From the NCBI GenBank assembly GCA_022315425.1, contig JAIUPT010000032.1, forward strand, positions 1,600,501 through 1,664,500: DNA of 64,000 bases. The letters are read 5' to 3'. Both the position numbers and the translations under genes were made by a program. Shown here piece by piece: positions 20,911 through 33,179 of this stretch. The notes below the pieces were generated by a model that was not told where the DNA came from, ran no database searches, and worked only from the letters and a program-made list of their open reading frames with translations. Position 1 is the first letter of the stretch. Each line of letters opens with the position of its first letter. This stretch comes from Pseudevernia furfuracea (lineage: Eukaryota; Ascomycota; Lecanoromycetes; Lecanorales; Parmeliaceae).

Positions 20911-23299
20911 GGTCGACTTGTAGAAGAGAAGTGTTCACTATGTGCTGGTGTTGAAGTTATTGATGTGGAGTTGGTCCTGGGGTCCTAGGGTACTGGCGGG
21001 GTTGCAGCGAGTGTTGACTTAACGATTGATGGCGAGAGTTCCGTGCTGGTGGCTTGCTGTACTGGTTAGTAGAGAACTGGGGGGGCTGCCTTCTTCTAGC
21101 CGTTGTTAAGCTTTCTGTCGAGTTGTTGAGTCACGGTAGGCATGTTGCGCGTACTTGAATTTTCTGCATAGCTTGGCCCACTCTTTCTCGGGACGCCAAT
21201 GAATATCATGTCCAGATAAAGCGGTGCCAAACAGGGAGAGGTCTGGGAAGGTACCATGATAATCTGCAGGGCCGGCATTGGCCGAAAGAGCTACTGACGA
21301 CTCTAGATCAGTGATCCTGTAAGCGGGGCTATCGTCCTATCCAGGGTCCCTAGAAGGTCGACCTGCAGACCTGCATGCTCTCAAGTCTCGATACGAGTGC
21401 CAAGGCCTTGGGCGGTACTTTGAGAACCAAAGAACGATGTCGCCGCAGACACGCCATTGATCTCATCTGGCATTGGTTCGATAATGCAACAGCTAGAGAC
21501 TGACATGGCGATTTCGTGAAATCTAGCGATTCTGGAGTGCAGAGCCTGCAAGCCTGACCTACGTCTGGCTTACATGAGGGCTTTTTCTTTGGCGCTGTTC
21601 CTAGGAACTTGAAGGACCCGCAGTGGTGAAAGGTACACTCTCGGAATCCAATGTGCCCGTTTGACAGCTCCATGCCCTGAATTCCGCTTCTCAACAAAGG
21701 CATTGTTCAATCGTGATGTGATGAGACTCGAAGGACTCGGTCTTATCTGGTTGGTCTAGCTATGCAGTGTATATGCAAGATGCCGGAGGAAAAGAAGGGA
21801 GTTACTGCAACATAAAGAAGAATTGAGAAAAAGTGGATCAGCCTTTGGATCGCGGCCCAGTAGTTGGTTAGACGCTGAATGAACAACACAGGAGCGCAGT
21901 AAGAAAGCCAAACGATAAGAGACGACAAGCGCGACGCTACCACTGAATATGGAACGTGTCGGAGAACGTCATATATTGGCAGCATTTAAATGGCTATAAT
22001 GCGCCACGCCGTGCTGACCTGCATGCGCATATGCATGCATCATAAGCTTACCTGCAGGGCCCCGTTTACTGCTCCAAGTCAGCTGCAGGATCACCCCCGG
22101 GTTGCTTCGGTCGGACAGATACGGACAAGGATCAGCAGAATTTGGGATCTTTTTTTCAAGTATCCTCGGTATCGTGGATGCTCGTGGGTGGTTCAAGTCA
22201 AAAGATAGCCAATTCCCTGAAACGGACACCATGCGGGACGTTTTTATTTATTTTTATTTTTTATTGTTCTTTTGACCTACGGCTGAAAATTGAAAATGCA
22301 ACGTCGGTGCCCGATGATCCAGTAGTAGTCCTGCACACTGCCGGAAAAGCCTGCTCAATGATCGTGGAACCCTCGACTGACGTATAGTGTACCAGACCGT
22401 GGGGCGTCCTCGTGGTACTCGGCAAGCCTTTCGCCTCTGGCCTGCCTTCACTTTTTCTATTTGGCCTAAAAGATTTTGGCCGTTGACACAATTGGAGAAA
22501 GTCCTCCGTACGAGCATTCCCGTTTAGCATAAAAGATGTTAGCCGTTGAAAAAATCAGAGTGTACTCCGTACGAGCATTCCCTTGTTGATGGAATGTCCC
22601 GTCATGTAGCGAGACCTAGATATCCTTATCAATTACAAGTAGCCCTACTAGAAAACTTGCTCGCTTTCGCATCGCGGTGCAAACAAGTAAAAGTTGCGAT
22701 GAACGCAGCGATTGCCAATTTCGAGTCCAGCTCCTCTAGGGCTCACGTAATTGGGAGCGGGATGATTGGCGAGCCTTGCTTACTGTCACTTCTGCATGAA
22801 TTGGTACCAGCCCATGACTGCAGTAGAGCTTGACAAAACGCCTAGGACACCACTACTTCATCTGCCTTACCTTAATGCGCGATCTGGATCTACCTGCAGC
22901 GACGAATAACGTTCTAAGCTCGAGTCAGTAACGCGCGGGATGGTCGGTGTAAACCAACCATCCTTCATAATTCATCAAAGGCCTTGCAGGATTAAAAACC
23001 ATTATGTAGCCAACAATCGCAAGCGAGCAACCCCCATCAAGATTGGCCCTCACGCCTTGATCTCCTCTGGCACGTACGTGCATAGAGTTACTGTACCACT
23101 AAAACGCATCCTATTAAATATGCTGGGCGGGAAGCTTTACGATGGCGCTGCTCTAACCGAGCTGGAGATGATGGTCTTCAAGTCTTCGGAGTCTGCATGT
23201 CTATTTCAGGCACGGTTTCAATCATGGGGCAGTTGCACGAAGTCCAGTACTCCCGAGACGGGTCTTACTAATCAACCCTTGGTTTGATCAGGAAAAAGC
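20911..23299. other. Gene-poor region
   Basis: No recognisable protein. Short frames at 21350-21703 (-), 22254-22530 (-), 22546-22833 (+) and 22940-23287 (+) lack domains. A two-copy direct repeat lies at about 22465-22582. The far end is probably an eroded continuation of the transporter relic that follows. Confidence 0.4.
22465..22582. repeat. Two-copy direct repeat, unit about 61 bp
   Basis: Each copy runs from AAAAGATxTT..GCCGTTGA to CTCCGTACGAGCATTCCC. The last 18 bases are identical and end at 22521 and 22582. Confidence 0.75.
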
Positions 23300-24065
23300 T
23301 TGCAGTGAAGTAAAGCCCCAAGAGGAGGAAAACGGAAAAGCTGTAGATTGGTGTGATAGCGGCAAGGAACTTTGACAACAGAAGTACCGTATCGACGTTG
23401 CAAGTATCCATACGAGCCCACGTTCATGAGATCATTTCAGATTCTGCATTGAATTTCTTGCTAGCTCAATGAGCATCGACATTCATGCGAACAATACCTG
23501 GAATTTTCTCCTTCTGGTCCAGCACGCCGGTCATGGTACACGTGGGATGAAGAACATGGCCGAGATGCCGATTAGCACCGTAATAGCTCGTTCCACGAAG
23601 AAGACCTAGGGCCATCGATCGTGTCCACAAAACCATATCTTGGCCAATCCAAAGGCAAGTAGTCTACTGAAGGCTCCACTCAGAGGTGCAGTGCAGTAGA
23701 ACGTTGCCAGCCGGAACAACAGGCCGTGTCGATGATAAAATGCTGACGAAGAGACAACCATAGCTCCAAGCAAGCGTACCTCGCAGAGTTCTAGGAAGCA
23801 TCGTGCAGCGATAAGGCAGCTATAGCTGTTAACGGTGCGTAGACATGTTCCTACTATTCCCCGACCTTTGGCGACCGACAAACTCTAGGAGATAGCATCC
23901 GGTGCCAAAATATTTAAGGGGCCAGCTGCTCGGGACATCGATATCGATAAGAATGTAAGACACGTAGAAAATCATGAGGGCGACATTGAATCTGTTGCAT
24001 GAGATTGAGGTCCGAGCGCAGAACTTCGGTTCGTGCATTGCCAGCGTTGCGTTTGTCGATGACGG
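23300..24065 (-). pseudogene. Decayed MFS transporter of the Dal5/allantoate-permease type
   Basis: Reading the minus strand and switching frames recovers a recognisable Dal5-family anion:cation symporter. IDKRNAGNARTE comes just after where TM1 should end, then NRFNVALMIFYVSYIL in another frame, PSSWPLKYFG, and after a break GIVGTCLRTVNSYSCLIAARCFLEL. Then come FYCTAPLSGAFSRLLAFGLAKI, a stop inside the usual GYDGWPWIFF block, FVERAITVLIGISAMFFIPR, and finally AITPIYSFSVFLLLG. At least two frame changes and several stops occur, and the N-terminal and C-terminal halves are incomplete. An intact member would have about 480-520 residues and 12 TM helices. This is a dead gene in a gene-poor, degenerate region. 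Confidence 0.75.
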
Positions 24066-24933
24066 AAGAGCCAGAGCACGAGGTGCCTTACGAACTCTTC
24101 GCAGTGCGTCTATCGAGTGCAGGCATGTTGTCGGTCGCTTCGTGCCGCATCTCTTGCTCTGGGCCTTCCCGGTGGAAGTTTTCGGCGGTCTTCGCGCACG
24201 TTGTAGCTGCTCTCCAAAGACGACGGTCTTCGGCTGGAGCGGCGAATGTAGCTGTTTTCGTGATCGACGCGAGGGGATGCGAGGAGACAGGTTGTCCTGC
24301 TGTGAACTGTACAGCAACATCGTTGGGTAGCGACCAGAGAGTATGTCGTCCTGTGGATCATCCCTGCTCATAAGGTCAACGCCTAAGCTTTGTGCCGTGC
24401 CGTAGAGGAGAAGCAAGGGCCCATGACGACGGGGGACGAAAAGCCTTCGCGCGTCTTCCCCACATTGCGCCTTCACGCCTTTCGGGCCTGGCAGTTTGCA
24501 ACGGCTCTCACCCCACGCTAGAGAATGAGAGAGCGAGGGACTAATGTAGGTACACAGTGTATATTTGGCACGATATTTGTGTTAACAAACTTTTGGTTGA
24601 GGGTTGACTTGATCTCGTCATACTTAGGTATCTATTATTGATCATGCCCACGGGAGATGGGTAACAAAATAGGGGCTTGGCTCGCTTGGCAAGAGACTCT
24701 TGGGCAGGGCGAATCACACTTCATTAAATAGTATCTAGCATCGAGGCACGCACCGAGAAGAATATATGTGTCGTGATCTGACGAGACTCTTTGATGGTAA
24801 CAGTCAAGTCAAGTGATGGGTGTCATTATACATAGCTCCAAATCCTGACCTTCGGTCTCATACCCTCTAGCAGGCTTGCCATTGTCCTAACACCATACCA
24901 TGCGTGGACAGGAGATACTTTGGGCACCCACTG
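24066..24933. other. Spacer between accessory and core regions
   Basis: The first 400 bp may contain an unreadable remainder of the transporter's N-terminus. The rest is AT-richer, with no gene. Confidence 0.4.
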
Positions 24934-25785
24934 CTATGGCTCGCCCAAGAGCCTTGCTGTAATGTCCCCAATGTATGCCTCCTCCAGTTCGTAATCCTCC
25001 CCGTCGTTGGGATCAATGCCGACATAGTCAAAGGCTGAGACCACCCGGTCGAGGTCGAAGCCCATCCACACGAAGCGATTGATCATCTGTTCATTATAAC
25101 CGCCGTACCTGTAGATGTCAGCAACCACACCTCCAGGCAGTACGTTGGGGTGAGCATACATAGCAGCCCTCTCCGCCGCCTCTTCCTCCTTCGACCTCTT
25201 CTGCTTCTGCTTTGCGGTTTCTGGCTTGGAGCCACCACTACCTTCCCCAGTCTCTTTCTTCGGTGCCCCAGCGTACTTCACAGCCCATTCATGTGCAACC
25301 CGTTCGAATTCTTTGGGGTTCCTCGTCAGCATGCCGGCCACCTCTGCATCTTGTGGGTCTTTGGGTTCTGGCGTGCTGAGAAGGGACTGGAGGGACAGGA
25401 GAGCGGATTTGACGGTAAGGACGGGGGACCAAGCAGTGGAGAGAGTGTCGAGGCAGATGGCACCCTGTCAGTCCATTTGTTAGCTTCTACCTTGCAGAAC
25501 GATGGGAGGGGAGCATTCACTTACCGTTTGGCTGCTGACGTTTGGATGCCATACTTTTGTATCGAACTTCATCACTGGCGGCCGGAAAGGGTAGTCGTTA
25601 GGTATCTTGACGTCGATCGTATATGTGCCTCCTTCGTATGGTGTACCAGGTGGACCCTTGAAGGAGCCCTTGAGATGTGTCAGGTCATCTCCATTTCCAA
25701 CTGGATCTGCCTTTATGTTTGAGAGATTATCGGAGTGGATGTCGGCCACTTCTTTTGCGATGCGGCGAGTGCGGCTGGATGACAT
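24934..25785 (-). CDS. UBC1: Ubiquitin-conjugating enzyme E2 with UBA domain (Ubc1 type)
   Basis: Predicted exons are 25525-25785 (87 codons) and 24934-25464, separated by a 60-bp intron (GTAAGT...CTGACAG, phase 0). The product is 263 residues. It is a class II E2. The UBC fold contains the P-loop and HPN block (KVWHPNVSS) just before the intron, and the catalytic cysteine in GAICLDTL (about Cys91) just after it. WSPVLTVKSALLSLQ and DPQDAEVA follow. Residues about 150-190 are a charged linker (KPETAKQKQKRSKEEEAAE), and the last 40 residues form the UBA helices (NEQMINRFVWMGFDLDRVVSAF). This is the layout of yeast Ubc1/human E2-25K, which build K48-linked ubiquitin chains for proteasomal degradation. 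It diverges from the proteasome ATPase gene RPT2 across a 610-bp spacer. Confidence 0.95.
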
Positions 25786-26395
25786 GCTTGGAAAGAGTGT
25801 TTAGATGAGCTTATGGAAGGCGAGTCGGAGGTCGAGTTATAAGGAGAGATGGCTGTAGGATGAACAAAGTTATTGTAGCGACTCGCCCGAAGGCTGCTTT
25901 GTGTTATGAGACCCGAAGACAACCTCTCTTTGTGAAGACGAGGTCTCTTTGTGCTAACAATGTCGACGTTGGGATGGAGAAAGAGATGGTGTGACAGTCT
26001 CGAGATGCTTCGGATAGCTTGAGTATAGCTTGAGAATAGCTTGCGGAAGATAACACAGCGTGGTGGTGTGTCGATGTCGAGGGCGATTCAAAGTGTGAGT
26101 CCGGGCTGAGTAGTAGCCTCACTTTCAGATAGAGTATGGCTCACATAAAGAGATCAGAGAGTCGGATAATTGCATCGTGGAGTCGCTAAGGCTGTAGATT
26201 CTTGGTTGTAGAGCTTGCTGACCAATCAGATTGAAGATCGCCAGCTCCGCAAAATTGCCAAGCCAAGCTCGCATCATCACACGTCTACCATCCCCTATCG
26301 CCTCACTATTCTCGTCACTCTCGTTGGACACCTCTCTTTCTACTCCGAACAGCTTGAGCATTCGGTCTTCAGTACCCATACTTGACTGATTTGTC
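25786..26395. promoter_or_regulatory. Divergent promoter region UBC1/RPT2
   Basis: This 610-bp spacer separates the start codons of UBC1 (-) and RPT2 (+), two ubiquitin-proteasome genes, so a shared bidirectional promoter is likely. It contains repeated AGCTTGAGNATAGCTTGAG words at about 26008-26042. I could not find a clear Rpn4-type PACE element by eye. A minus-strand frame at 26125-26397 has no features. Confidence 0.5.
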
Positions 26396-27969
26396 ATGGT
26401 AAAGTCGTCCAGTGTCCGTGGCGGCGATTCAAACAGCTACTGATGAGACGTCCATCCAGGGAAACAATACCTCAGGTCTCGGTGGTGCCCCGCCTGGTGG
26501 AGATGGTAAGGATGACAAGGACAAAAAGGTTTGAGAGCTCAGCGCCTCCATACTGATGCTGTGGTCCAGCTAATATTCTTGGCGTCGCAGAAAGACAAGC
26601 CCAAGTATGAACAGCCTCCACCTCCAACGACGCGTATTGGCCGAAGAAAGCGCAAGGCCGCTGGTCCAAATGCATCAACTAAGCTACCAGTAATCTACCC
26701 TACATCTCGATGCAAGCTGAAGTACCTACGGATGCAACGGGTACATGACCACCTCCTACTTGAAGAGGAATACGTGGAGAATCAAGAGCGGATACGCAAG
26801 GCAAAGGCACAGAACACTGCAACTCCAGTATCAGCAGGTGGAGATTCCGATGCTTTGGATAGGAATGCCGACGAAAGGAGTCGTGTTGATGATATGAGAG
26901 GAAGCCCGATGGGCGTCGGCAATCTGGAGGAAATGATTGACGATGACCACGCTATCGTCTCCAGCGCTACGGGGCCTGAGTATTACGTCTCCATCATGTC
27001 TTTCGTCGACAAGGACCTTCTCGAGCCTGGAGCTAGCATCTTGCTACATCATAAGTCAGTCTCAGTTGTTGGCGTCCTGACGGATGACGCGGATCCGCTG
27101 GTGTCGGTCATGAAGCTAGACAAGGCACCTACGGAGTCCTATGCAGACATCGGTGGCCTTGAGCAACAGATCCAAGAGGTACGAGAAGCTGTCGAGTTAC
27201 CACTACTGCATCCGGAGCTCTACGAAGAGATGGGGATCAAGCCGCCGAAAGGTGTCATACTTTATGGTGGACCTGGAACTGGAAAGACCTTACTTGCCAA
27301 AGCCGTTGCAAATCAGACCAGCGCTACTTTCCTTCGCATAGTAGGCAGTGAACTCATTCAGAAGTACCTTGGTGATGGGCCCCGGCTGGTTCGCCAGATC
27401 TTTCAGGTCGCCGCCGAGCACGCACCTTCGATTGTCTTCATTGACGAGATTGACGCCATTGGTACAAAGCGTTACGAGTCAACATCTGGAGGAGAGCGTG
27501 AAGTGCAGAGGACTATGTTGGAGTTGCTCAATCAGCTGGATGGTTTTGATGACAGAGGAGATGTGAAGGTCATTCTGGCTACCAACAAGATTGATACGCT
27601 GGATCCTGCTCTCATTCGCCCCGGAAGAATCGACCGAAAAATTCTCTTTGAGAATCCAGATCGTAGGTCCCCGCTGCTCTCGCCTTGACCATTGTCAACA
27701 GTGTTAATCTATATACAGAAAATACAAAGAAGAAGATCTTCACCCTCCATACATCAAAGATGTCTTTGAACGACGACGTCGAGCTTGACGAGTTTATCAA
27801 CCAGAAAGATGACTTGTCCGGTGCTGACATCAAAGCCATCTGCTCCGAAGCTGGACTGATGGCCCTCCGCGAGCGCAGGATGAGGGTCCAAATGGCAGAC
27901 TTCAGATCGGCACGGGAGAGGGTGATGAAGACGAAGACCGAGGGAGAGCCTGAAGGCTTGTACTTGTAA
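26396..27969 (+). CDS. RPT2: 26S proteasome regulatory subunit Rpt2 (AAA ATPase)
   Basis: Predicted exons are 26396-26398 (the ATG alone), 26460-26528, 26591-27662 and 27719-27969, giving 464 residues. The first intron splits directly after the ATG, and splicing yields MGNNTSGLGG, a good N-myristoylation signal as known for Rpt2. The second donor (GTTTGA) is weak but frame and homology demand it. Domains in order are a Lys/Pro-rich N-terminus, coiled coil (about 70-110), OB domain (SIMSFVDKDLLEPG), and AAA+ domain with Walker A GGPGTGKT, Walker B FIDEIDAIG and the arginine-finger segment RPGRIDR. The C-terminus ends LYL, the HbYX-type tail that docks into the 20S alpha ring. It unfolds substrates and opens the 20S gate. 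The stretch around 26815-26870 (STPVSAGGDSD-like) is a lineage-variable linker. Confidence 0.95.
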
Positions 27970-30900
27970 GGGCAGGAAGACCTAGTGATGAGTGATGTTG
28001 GCGATGCCAGACGAGCTTCTGCCTTGGTGGCGATGCCATCATCGCCAGTCTACTTCAGCTTCGGAGTGTGTCCTAGAACAATCTTGAGATGATAACTTTA
28101 ATAGAACTATTTGAGCCGTCGCCTCCTTTACCTTAACTCTATGTGCTTCACTCAATCACGCAGTGAAGACCGCGTCCGCCCAATACCTCCGTCATGTATA
28201 CATTGTCCCTAGCTAGAGACCCGCTGTTCCTCAGTGCAGAGAGCTATAGTCGAGATCACCACTGCGCCTCCCCTCCTGGGTTCGAGCAAAGCTCATTGCA
28301 ATTCCTCGCTTCGGGGAATTTGCTATTCACACGCCTCGATTCACACTTCAGATGCTCTTACTTAGCATCTACGAGCACTTGAACCCTCTAAGTCCTTTCC
28401 GCTTCCCATCCTTCATCATCAATAGTCAATCATCAATTTCTGACCTCTTGGTTACTTGTCAAGTTGACACATCACCCGTATGGGTTCCATTGGAACAATC
28501 AAGCTATTCTCGGCCCCCTTACGTCTACATTTTAGTCCTACAAGTCTGAACGTCGGGGTTGCTCTTTCAATGATAAGTTGTACTCTCATTCATTACACAT
28601 TGCTGTTCTTTAGATTGTCTTGCGCAGCTATAACAAGCTCATGTCTAGTAGTTGAGAGAAATCATGAATATACCCTTCGATCCATCATCTCCGAGTGTAC
28701 GTCAGGAGGTTCGAACCCTTTTTCTGGTCAAAGCTCGCGTTTCCCTCAGATGGCCGATTGATAGATCCAAAGCTGACGACAATAGCGACTCCCTGCCGCA
28801 GAATCGATCACTTTCCTTTTGCTTGATTGCAGTCGCAACATCCACCAATGTGCCCTCTAGCTATTCATATGTTCTGACTGTGCAACGGCAATATCTATGG
28901 CAGACCCACCTGGCTCGACTAGAGCACAGGCAAGATCGAGAAGGCTTGCCAAGGCATCAACGAGGATCCGGGACTGCGCTCTAAGCTCCCCGGCGACTTG
29001 CAATTTAATTGCCTTTGTGTCCTAATACACTGAGGATCCGAAGCTAGCGTATGACGCAAGAAGCAGAAGAGGCTAAGGGAGAACAGATTATAAAGGCTAA
29101 CGCAGAGAAGAAGGCTGCAGATCTAACCCTTGAGCGGGGAATCGCTCTTCAAACAAAGCTTTTCCTGTTAAGTTCTCGTCGTGTCGACACCAGGCTTGTC
29201 GTGTTGAGCTCTTACTGACACATTTTGGACCAAGCTCAGGCCCTTCGACCTCAGCTGTCCCTAACGTTGGGGCTGAGCGGCCCTTTCCCCCCTTTAACTT
29301 GCGGTTTTTTACCCCCGATATCAAGTCAGAATCTTCTAGGGATTTAAAAAATACATATATATGTATATATACGCAACATAGTGGGTCAAATGTACAAGAT
29401 CCTGAACACCGGATTCGTTCCCAAGGAAAACAATAAAAAGTTCCGTCTTCTTTTGATTTTCGATGGGGTGCGAGAGAAGAAGAAGAAAAAAATCGCGGAT
29501 ATCCTACACAACCTTTTCAGCATGGGAGAGATATATAAGTATCCTCCCAAGGTTAGCCAGCCAGCCAGCCAGCGTGCACGAAAAGAAATATTTCGCCAAC
29601 AGCATCCCCGATAACCCTCCCTCCCACTTCGACCCGATTCCCAGAGGCAAGAGAAAGCCCACAACCGCAACAGCGATGCTCCATCCATCCATCCATCCAC
29701 ACGGCAAACGCCGACCTCCAACGGCGTCGGGATCCGAGGAGCGGTATTCCCTTGTTTCAGAGTTGGTATGGTACAGATGGAATATTATCAATGGGGTGCT
29801 TCGGGGCCCATGGCGGTGGAGTATTCATCGCCGTTGTACCTACGATAACGCGGTTTCCAGGTTCCGGGGCCGTTGGAGGTTGCTCCTCTCCTCCTCGCGC
29901 GCGCTGATGATGATGAGCGAGGATGCGAAGAATCGGGGGGTGTTTTTTTTCTTTTTCTTTTTCTTTTTCTTTTTTTTCCACACAAGAGGGGATTTCGTGT
30001 GTTTCTATCTCTATGGAACCCACTCTCCGGGGCGTTGCATTTGGGCGTTTTTTTCTTCTCCCCTGCTATTTCACACCCTGCGGATATATGGGTGGTGGTG
30101 ACGTTTCCTGTTCCCCTAGCGCTTCATGACCCCTTTGCGGTATGGGCCTCTGTTTTTTTTTTGGATTTCTGCCCCGGGGTACTGTCGTTGTATTCACCGG
30201 GGCAGAAGCGTTGGCGAGAAAAGCAAGCGCAAGGTTGGACACAAATCTCGTTTCGTCTCGTTTCGTCTCGTTTCGTCAACCCGCGGGTTGTTCGGATGAG
30301 TAGTTCTTTTTAACCCCGAGTGGCAACCTCCCGTCTTCTTCCAGTTTTGTTAGCCGTAGGAAGAGTAGACATCATTGCGGATCATGAAGAAAGGGATTGA
30401 TTCCGTCGGTGTCTATGCGTTCATAGCAGTACATAGCAACCGTGATTCAATGAAGAGGGGGCGGGCAAGGCAAGCTCACTCTACCTACCCCAATACTTTA
30501 TCGCGAGTACATATCGCTTCCGAGCTCGAAACAACACCTCATGGGAAACCATCCGTCTCAACTCTCTTCTCTCTCTCAAGGGCCGTGCGTGAGCTTTGGA
30601 CTCTTTAAACTACCTATCCCGGATTCCTTCTGCAGTCTACTCGATCAACGTCCAGGTCTACATCACCTGCAACCACCTGTGGTTGCACCTCGACCTGCTT
30701 GTTCAAAATACTTTCTCTTCCGCTAACGATCTTGCAGAGGTCCAAGAACTCAACGAAAAGCTTCCTGGTCTGAAACTCTCAATCACTGAAACAGACGGGG
30801 AAGAGCAGAGACGTGGGTATCGATCCTGCAGGCTGGTTGCGGATAGAGTGGAAGGAGGAGTGGAAGGAAGCTTCCCCAAGTAATGCAATGAATAACGCCG

Positions 30901-31162
30901 GTGTGAGAAACACTTCCTAGCGTAGAGGAGTATGGTGAGCGTGAATGTCTGATAACGGAAGTGCTTTTCTATTGGTATTAGGAAACATTGTCATTCTAAA
31001 CGCCTCTATGATTGTTCGGCCCACGATCCATCCGCGATGCGGCTCAAATGCAAATCTCAATCGTAAGCCTTTACCGCAATCGCACGACGTAGACCCATTG
31101 TTTGCCTTATGAGCCGAGACAGCATTTTCTTATGCATTGCCAACTGTTTGGAAATGCAGCAC
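27970..31162. other. 3.2-kb gene-poor region with low-complexity tracts
   Basis: Open frames are short, overlap and lack domains. Low-complexity content includes an AT tract at 29350-29375, a CT-rich poly-pyrimidine run at 29940-29980 (CTTTTT units), and three copies of TTTCGTCTCG at 30248-30277. Frames such as 28652-28984 and 30596-30883 have some protein-like stretches, but I could not connect them into a gene. The C/T-rich tracts could belong to long leaders or non-coding transcripts. Confidence 0.45.
30246..30280. repeat. Ten-base tandem repeat (TTTCGTCTCG)
   Basis: About three and a half perfect copies. Confidence 0.85.
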
Positions 31163-33179
31163 CTAGACTTGCCCCATGGTAACCATCTTCTTCCGCAAAT
31201 AATTCTTGTATTCGCCGATCGAGCCGTCCCATCGTCGAATGGTCTTGTTCTCGCAGACCATGATGTCCTTGGCGATTTTGTCAAGTAACCTGAAATACCA
31301 CTGTTAGCATTCAACCGCAGTGCAAGGAACGATGTAGAGGTGTACCTAAAATCGTGAGACACAACCACAACACCACCACTGAATGCATTGATAGCATCCG
31401 CTAGCGAATCAATGGTGGGAATATCCAATCCGTTCGTAGGCTCGTCCAATAACAGCATGTTCGGCCCATCAATAGCAAGCAAAGCGAATACGATCCTACT
31501 CTTTTGACCCTCAGACAACGTTCCCATCAATGCTGTTTGTGACTCTCCAGACAGTCCATATCGGCCAAGTTGTTGTCTCCAGTATTGGTAATCCTGGCTT
31601 TTGTCTGAGTACTTGTCTCGCACGAAATCCAGAGCCGACTTTGTCAGGTCCAGCTGTTCCGCGGAATGCTGGCTGTACATGCCGAGCTTCAAGTGGGTAT
31701 GCCTTGAAACGACGCCGCTGGTGGATGATAGCTTGCCAGTCATGAGGCGGAGAAGTGTCGATTTTCCAACACCGTTGGGACCCACAAGAGCAGTTCGACT
31801 GTCCATGTCCACACCAAGATCTAGGTTTTTGTAGAGGTCATCCTTCGCGTTGCCGGAGTATGAGAAGGTCACATCATCAAATGAGAGTACTGGAGGTGGC
31901 AGTTTCTCGACATCGGCAAAGCGAAAGGTGAAGACTCGGTCCTCTGCCACTTTCTGGATGAACCCATCCGCCTCCATCTTGTCGAGAATCTTTTGCCTTG
32001 ATTTTGCTTGTCGGACCAAGTTGGCATAAGTACCTGCAGATGCAATGAATTTCTTGATGTGCGCAATTTCCTCCTGTTGCTTCGCGTACGCCTTCATTTG
32101 ATTGGTCTCTTGTTCTGAGCGGGTTTTGATGTATGAGTCGTAATTACCACCGTAGTAGATCAGTTGTTTCATGCGCATGTCGATCATGTTCGTGCAGACA
32201 CCGTTCAGGAAGTCCATGGAGTGAGAGACGAGGATGAGGGTACGGTCCCATTTCTTTAGGTATTCTTCCAGCCACACACAGGCTTCGAGGTCCAAATGTG
32301 CCGTTGGGTCGTCGAGGAGTAGAAGGGAAGGTTTGACGAAGAGAGCTTTGGCGAGTGCTACACGCATTCTCCATCCACCGGACATGTCTTTTGTCTGTTT
32401 GTGGATTGTTTGCTTGTTAAAGCCGAGACCAGTCAGGATGAGGGAGGCACGGGTTTGGAAGGTTGAGGGGTCCATGGTTTCCATTCGCTATTGAAATAAG
32501 CACTACCAGGGAGAGAGGGTTGAAGTAGACATACCTCGTAAAGATCTTCTAGGATAGGATCCTCGGGCCCGTTCTTCTCCAAAATCTCCTCGGCTAGTTT
32601 GTCTAATCTCTCCATTTCGATTTCTGCCTCTCGCACAACCCATTCCAGCGCACCCAAGTCACTTGGGGGAGCACCTTCATTCAACAGGTAGATATCAACC
32701 TGCTCTGGTATCGGGTATTCTCGCTTGTCGATTGCCTTCAAGAGTGTAGACTTTCCGCATCCGTTCTCTCCCAATAGACCATATCTTCGACTGTAGTTGA
32801 GTTCGAGGGTAGTGTCGGTAATCAAAACCTTGCCGTGAAACACAAGCGACGCCGAATTGATCTTTACGTCTCGACTCGCAGCAAGCGATGCCAGCACACC
32901 AGTTGTGACACGATCCGACAAGCCATGCTTGTCCATCTGATCCGTGAGCTTCTTCACATCTTTCATCTTCTCGTTCGTAGTTGCGGGTTGCTCGTCATCG
33001 GGTAAGGCGTTGCCATCGCCGTCGAGTAGGGGAGGCGTCTCGTCTCCGTTGACTGAGGAGGCTGAAGATCCATTTTGTGAGGCTGCTTTGGAGGAGAGCT
33101 TCGAAGTCGCAGTCTTCTTTTTGTCTTTTCCATCCTCGGCGCGTTTAGCCTGACGGGCTGCTTTTGAGGCGGATACCAT
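31163..33179 (-). CDS. ARB1: ABC-F ATPase Arb1 (ribosome biogenesis)
   Basis: Predicted exons are 32535-33179, 31346-32487 and 31163-31289 (introns 47 and 56 bp), giving 637 residues. It has no membrane segment and has two ABC cassettes. The first has Walker A GENGCGKST (about 137-145), signature MSGGWRM and Walker B LLLLDDPTAHLDLEA. The second has Walker A GPNGVGKST (about 451), signature LSEGQKS and Walker B LLLDEPTNGLD. The two are joined by a charged helical linker (SEQETNQMKAYAKQQEEIAHIKK, split here for length), which is the ABC-F interdomain arm. The Lys/Ala-rich N-terminal tail and the end WDGSIGEYKNYLRKKM match yeast Arb1, an essential factor for 40S and 60S maturation and export. 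A reading through the second intron gives a wrong C-terminus, so the short third exon matters. Confidence 0.95.

Noticed and set aside
23974..24373. Two plus-strand frames of about 120 codons opposite the transporter relic
   Set aside because: Antisense to a recognisable relic, with Arg/Ser/Cys-rich composition typical of shadow frames.
28700..28730. GGTTCGAACC word resembling a tRNA T-loop
   Set aside because: No matching D-arm, anticodon arm or acceptor stem nearby.
28652..28984. 110-codon frame and neighbouring pieces that look partly protein-like
   Set aside because: Could not be joined into a gene and no motif recognised.
29463..30101. 212-codon frame with a run of Phe
   Set aside because: The Phe run is from a CTTTTT tract; no conserved segment.
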